Assembly (NCBI GenBank): GCA_002495535.1
Contig: DAFX01000096.1
Span: forward strand, 1 to 8,735
Reading direction: 5' to 3'
DNA: 8,735 nucleotides
From: Euryarchaeota archaeon UBA433
GTDB taxonomy: Archaea; Thermoplasmatota; Poseidoniia; Poseidoniales; Poseidoniaceae
Of the stretch, positions 7,050 through 8,735 are shown in pieces (the stretch's first letter is position 1; each line of letters begins with the position of its first letter). The notes beneath the pieces were generated by a model. It made no database searches. It was not told where the DNA came from and saw only the letters and a program-made list of their open reading frames with translations. The position numbers and the translations under genes are program-made.

Positions 7050-7054
7050 CCCTC
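7050..7054 (-). promoter_or_regulatory. Shine-Dalgarno of the tatC fusion gene
   Basis: GAGGG on the minus strand, six bases before ATG 7043, within the 38-base gap from the preceding gene. It supports the chosen start. Confidence 0.6.
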
Positions 7055-7081
7055 AACCCGAGTGGGGGGAGTGTGATAGAA

Positions 7082-8038
7082 TCAAACGAGGTCCTTCGCT
7101 TGTGGTTCTGCTCTCGCTTGAGCAATGGTACGATAGACACCGTACATGGCCCATAGCGTACACATACCGACTGCAAGTCGAACTTGCCAGTCCGCATCAT
7201 TGTCCATTACGTAAGCGAACAGAATGAGCAAACCAGCGCTTAATGCACCGCGTCGCACACCTTGTGGGATCGCCAAACTCTTGTCCAAATGTTCAGGACC
7301 GCCATTGAATTTGCGTTGGTAAAATTCTCCTTGGATTACAGCAGCAATCAACAAGATGCAGAAGGTTGCGTAATAGTAGATGTTTCCTTCTTCGAAGAAC
7401 TGCTCTGCAATGTGTTCTTGACGTTCGGCCTCTGCAACCGCAGGGTCCACGTCAGCAACGAACAAACTGTCGTAGTCACCAACACTGATCGTTCGAACTG
7501 CTTGTTGTTCTGCGTCCTCATTCGTGGTCGTTCCAGGTGCAGAGATCGAGAATGAAAGGATGTTCCAAGCATCCCCCGCATCAAAATTCCCATTACCGTT
7601 AACGGCGTTACCTACCAGTTGGAATGGAATGACGCCGACATCTTCACTCGGAGCTGTCCAAGTGAATTCCCAGTTGTTGCCTACCGCACTCTGTGCAATG
7701 GCCCCAGGTTCATCAGCCACGACTGCTGACCCTTCGCCAGGGGCGAGTGAGCCCATGTTGTAGTCCCAGATCATGAACCCGCCTTCGGCATTTGATGCGT
7801 GTTGAAGGGATACGGTGAATGTGTACGTTTCATCGACAATGTATGAGCGTGGAACTCCAGAAATGGAAACCACAACTTCAGTCGACGGAACACCATCGCC
7901 GTGGCACGAACAACCACTCTCTACTACGAGGGAATCACCATTCTTCCAAGGTGGTCCACCCGGCATACCCAAAGCGGGTGCTGCAAAGAGGAGCGCCATT
8001 AGGCCAACCATGAGAAGACGGGTATTGCGAGATAGCAT
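7082..8038 (-). CDS. Secreted, membrane-anchored choice-of-anchor V/Reeler-like protein with CxCH motif
   Basis: A predicted envelope protein of 318 residues. A Sec signal (about 1-24, ending APALG) precedes SGCSCHGDG (41-49) and a beta-sandwich region with GVPRSYIVDETYTFTVSL (61-78), GGFMIWDY (86-93), WEFTWTAPSEDVGV (123-136) and GNAVNGNGNFDAGDAW (143-158). These match the choice-of-anchor V/Reeler-like family, known mainly in Bacteroidetes, where the front motif is normally the haem-c type CxxCH; here only one residue separates the cysteines (Cys43, Cys45, His46). An acidic linker leads to about three membrane helices (roughly 220-236, 264-278, 286-302) and a short basic tail. ATG 8038 is chosen over an in-frame GTG at 8095 because of AAGGTGAG just upstream and because the signal peptide begins there. 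Its neighbours are pntB and tatC. Its role is unknown; redox or metal binding through CxCH is inference. Confidence 0.7.
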   Translation of the reverse strand: MLSRNTRLLMVGLMALLFAAPALGMPGGPPWKNGDSLVVESGCSCHGDGVPSTEVVVSISGVPRSYIVDETYTFTVSLQHASNAEGGFMIWDYNMGSLAPGEGSAVVADEPGAIAQSAVGNNWEFTWTAPSEDVGVIPFQLVGNAVNGNGNFDAGDAWNILSFSISAPGTTTNEDAEQQAVRTISVGDYDSLFVADVDPAVAEAERQEHIAEQFFEEGNIYYYATFCILLIAAVIQGEFYQRKFNGGPEHLDKSLAIPQGVRRGALSAGLLILFAYVMDNDADWQVRLAVGMCTLWAMYGVYRTIAQARAEPQAKDLV

Positions 8039-8132
8039 AGACTCACCTTGCTGTTGCCACTTGACCCAGCCCTTTGAACGTTGCTTTTCGTCCACGAGCC
8101 AAACGCTTGGTCAAATGCCTTTTCCGACCTCA
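8039..8132. other. 94-base intergenic gap, pntB to the CxCH gene
   Basis: This is the longest gap in the window. It holds AAGGTGAG (8042-8049), an inverted pair TTGACC (8061-8066) and GGTCAA (8109-8114), and a near-palindrome CCAAACGCTTGG (8099-8110). No TATA-like element is seen, so cotranscription with pntB is possible but not proved. Confidence 0.4.
8042..8049 (-). promoter_or_regulatory. Shine-Dalgarno that fixes the CxCH protein start
   Basis: AAGGTGAG on the minus strand, three bases before ATG 8038. It favours this start over GTG 8095, which would put 19 hydrophilic residues before the signal peptide. Confidence 0.7.
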
Positions 8133-8735
8133 TCAAATTTCCTTGACTGCGGTGTTCAAACCAGCCATCATGGCCTTTCCATCGCCGAAGAGCATCATAG
8201 TTTTGTCCATGTAAAACAAGTCGTTGTCAACACCTGCGTAGCCAACTGAGAGTGAGCGCTTGATGATCACAACCGTTCGGGCTGCGTCGGCATCGATAAT
8301 TGGCATACCTGCCAACGGTCCTTCACCGCTGCGAGCTGCAGGGTTGGTTGTGTCGTTGGCTCCAATCACAAGAGCTACATCACAATCAGGGAATTCTCCG
8401 TTGATTTCGTCCATCTCGATGAGTTGCTCATATGGCACATTCGCTTCTGCTAACAGCACGTTCATGTGACCGGGCATTCGTCCTGCGACTGGATGAATTG
8501 CATACTTGATTTCAGTGTCGAACTTGTCCTTCATGAGATCGGCAAACTCCTTCACTGCGTGTTGACATTGGGAGACAGCCATTCCATAACCTGGGACGAT
8601 AATGACCTTCTGTGCGCCATCGAGCATCATTGCTACTTCGTCTGGATCAGAACCTATCTTGGTGCGGGTGAGCGTTTGCTTTTCTCCATCGCCGCCAAAC
8701 GACTTGAACAGGACATCGAGCAATGTTCGATTCAT
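8133..8735 (-). CDS. pntB: NAD(P) transhydrogenase beta subunit, C-terminal NADP-binding domain (5' end outside window)
   Basis: PntB couples hydride transfer between NADH and NADP to proton movement across the membrane. The window holds domain III, the NADP-binding part: VPGYGMAVSQCQHAVKEFAD (47-66), IHPVAGRMPGHMNVLLAEA (80-98), EMDEINGEF (107-115), VIGANDTTNPAAR (123-135), AGMPIIDAD (142-150), KRSLSVGYAGVDNDLF (159-174) and MLFGD (181-185), all near-identical to the family. The membrane domain II and the rest of the gene lie beyond the right edge; family members are about 460 residues long. The apparent first Met (MNRTLLDVLF) matches an internal MNRS segment at the domain II-III junction, so it is very likely not the true start. 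The 3' end is intact at TGA 8133. The NAD-binding PntA subunits would be expected upstream. Confidence 0.95.
   Translation of the reverse strand: MNRTLLDVLFKSFGGDGEKQTLTRTKIGSDPDEVAMMLDGAQKVIIVPGYGMAVSQCQHAVKEFADLMKDKFDTEIKYAIHPVAGRMPGHMNVLLAEANVPYEQLIEMDEINGEFPDCDVALVIGANDTTNPAARSGEGPLAGMPIIDADAARTVVIIKRSLSVGYAGVDNDLFYMDKTMMLFGDGKAMMAGLNTAVKEI

Noticed and set aside
8039..8095. GTG 8095 as start of the CxCH protein
   Set aside because: The extra residues are hydrophilic and precede a normal signal peptide; ATG 8038 has its own Shine-Dalgarno.
8733..8735. ATG at the right edge as the true start of pntB
   Set aside because: MNRTLL corresponds to an internal segment at the domain II-III junction of the family, and the membrane domain would be missing; the gene most likely continues past the edge.

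Overview
The window looks archaeal, most plausibly a marine planktonic Thermoplasmatota such as Marine Group II/Poseidoniales. Two archaeal-type tRNA processing genes (a fused-repeat EndA splicing endonuclease and an archease), a TatC, a proton-translocating transhydrogenase subunit and secreted proteins with acidic ectodomains sit together at moderate GC. The lineage is an inference from gene content; no rRNA or tRNA gene is present to fix it. The DNA is almost fully coding: seven genes, two of them cut by the window edges, and no gene-free stretch longer than 94 bases.

Right block, all on the minus strand and read from 8735 down to 3536: the C-terminal NADP-binding domain of pntB (5' end outside the window); a secreted and membrane-anchored protein with a 'choice-of-anchor V'/Reeler-like domain and a CxCH motif; a TatC fused to an unrecognised soluble domain of about 200 residues; and an M6-like secreted zinc metalloprotease held by one C-terminal membrane helix. 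Gaps are 94, 38 and 64 bases and each internal gene has a clear Shine-Dalgarno sequence, so they may be one transcription unit concerned with the cell envelope, export and membrane energetics.

Middle: endA on the plus strand (about 2401-3534) ends one base from the end of the protease gene (tail to tail). Its 5' end runs into the start region of the left block.

Left block, minus strand, 2413 to 1: a winged-helix protein with three TerB/EF-hand-like acidic repeats, then a RfaE1/PfkB-like sugar kinase with several altered active-site motifs, then the N-terminal two thirds of an archease. The last was found by direct translation, starts at GTG 288 and runs off the left edge. Junctions of 13 and 9 bases with Shine-Dalgarno sequences overlapping or abutting the preceding stop codons indicate a tight operon. 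EndA cuts tRNA introns and archease activates the RtcB ligase that joins the halves, so both ends of the archaeal tRNA splicing pathway lie within 3.5 kb.

No mobile element, CRISPR array, RNA gene or repeat array was seen. The points most worth a second look are the TatC fusion, the degenerate PfkB kinase, the wHTH-TerB protein and the CxCH envelope protein.
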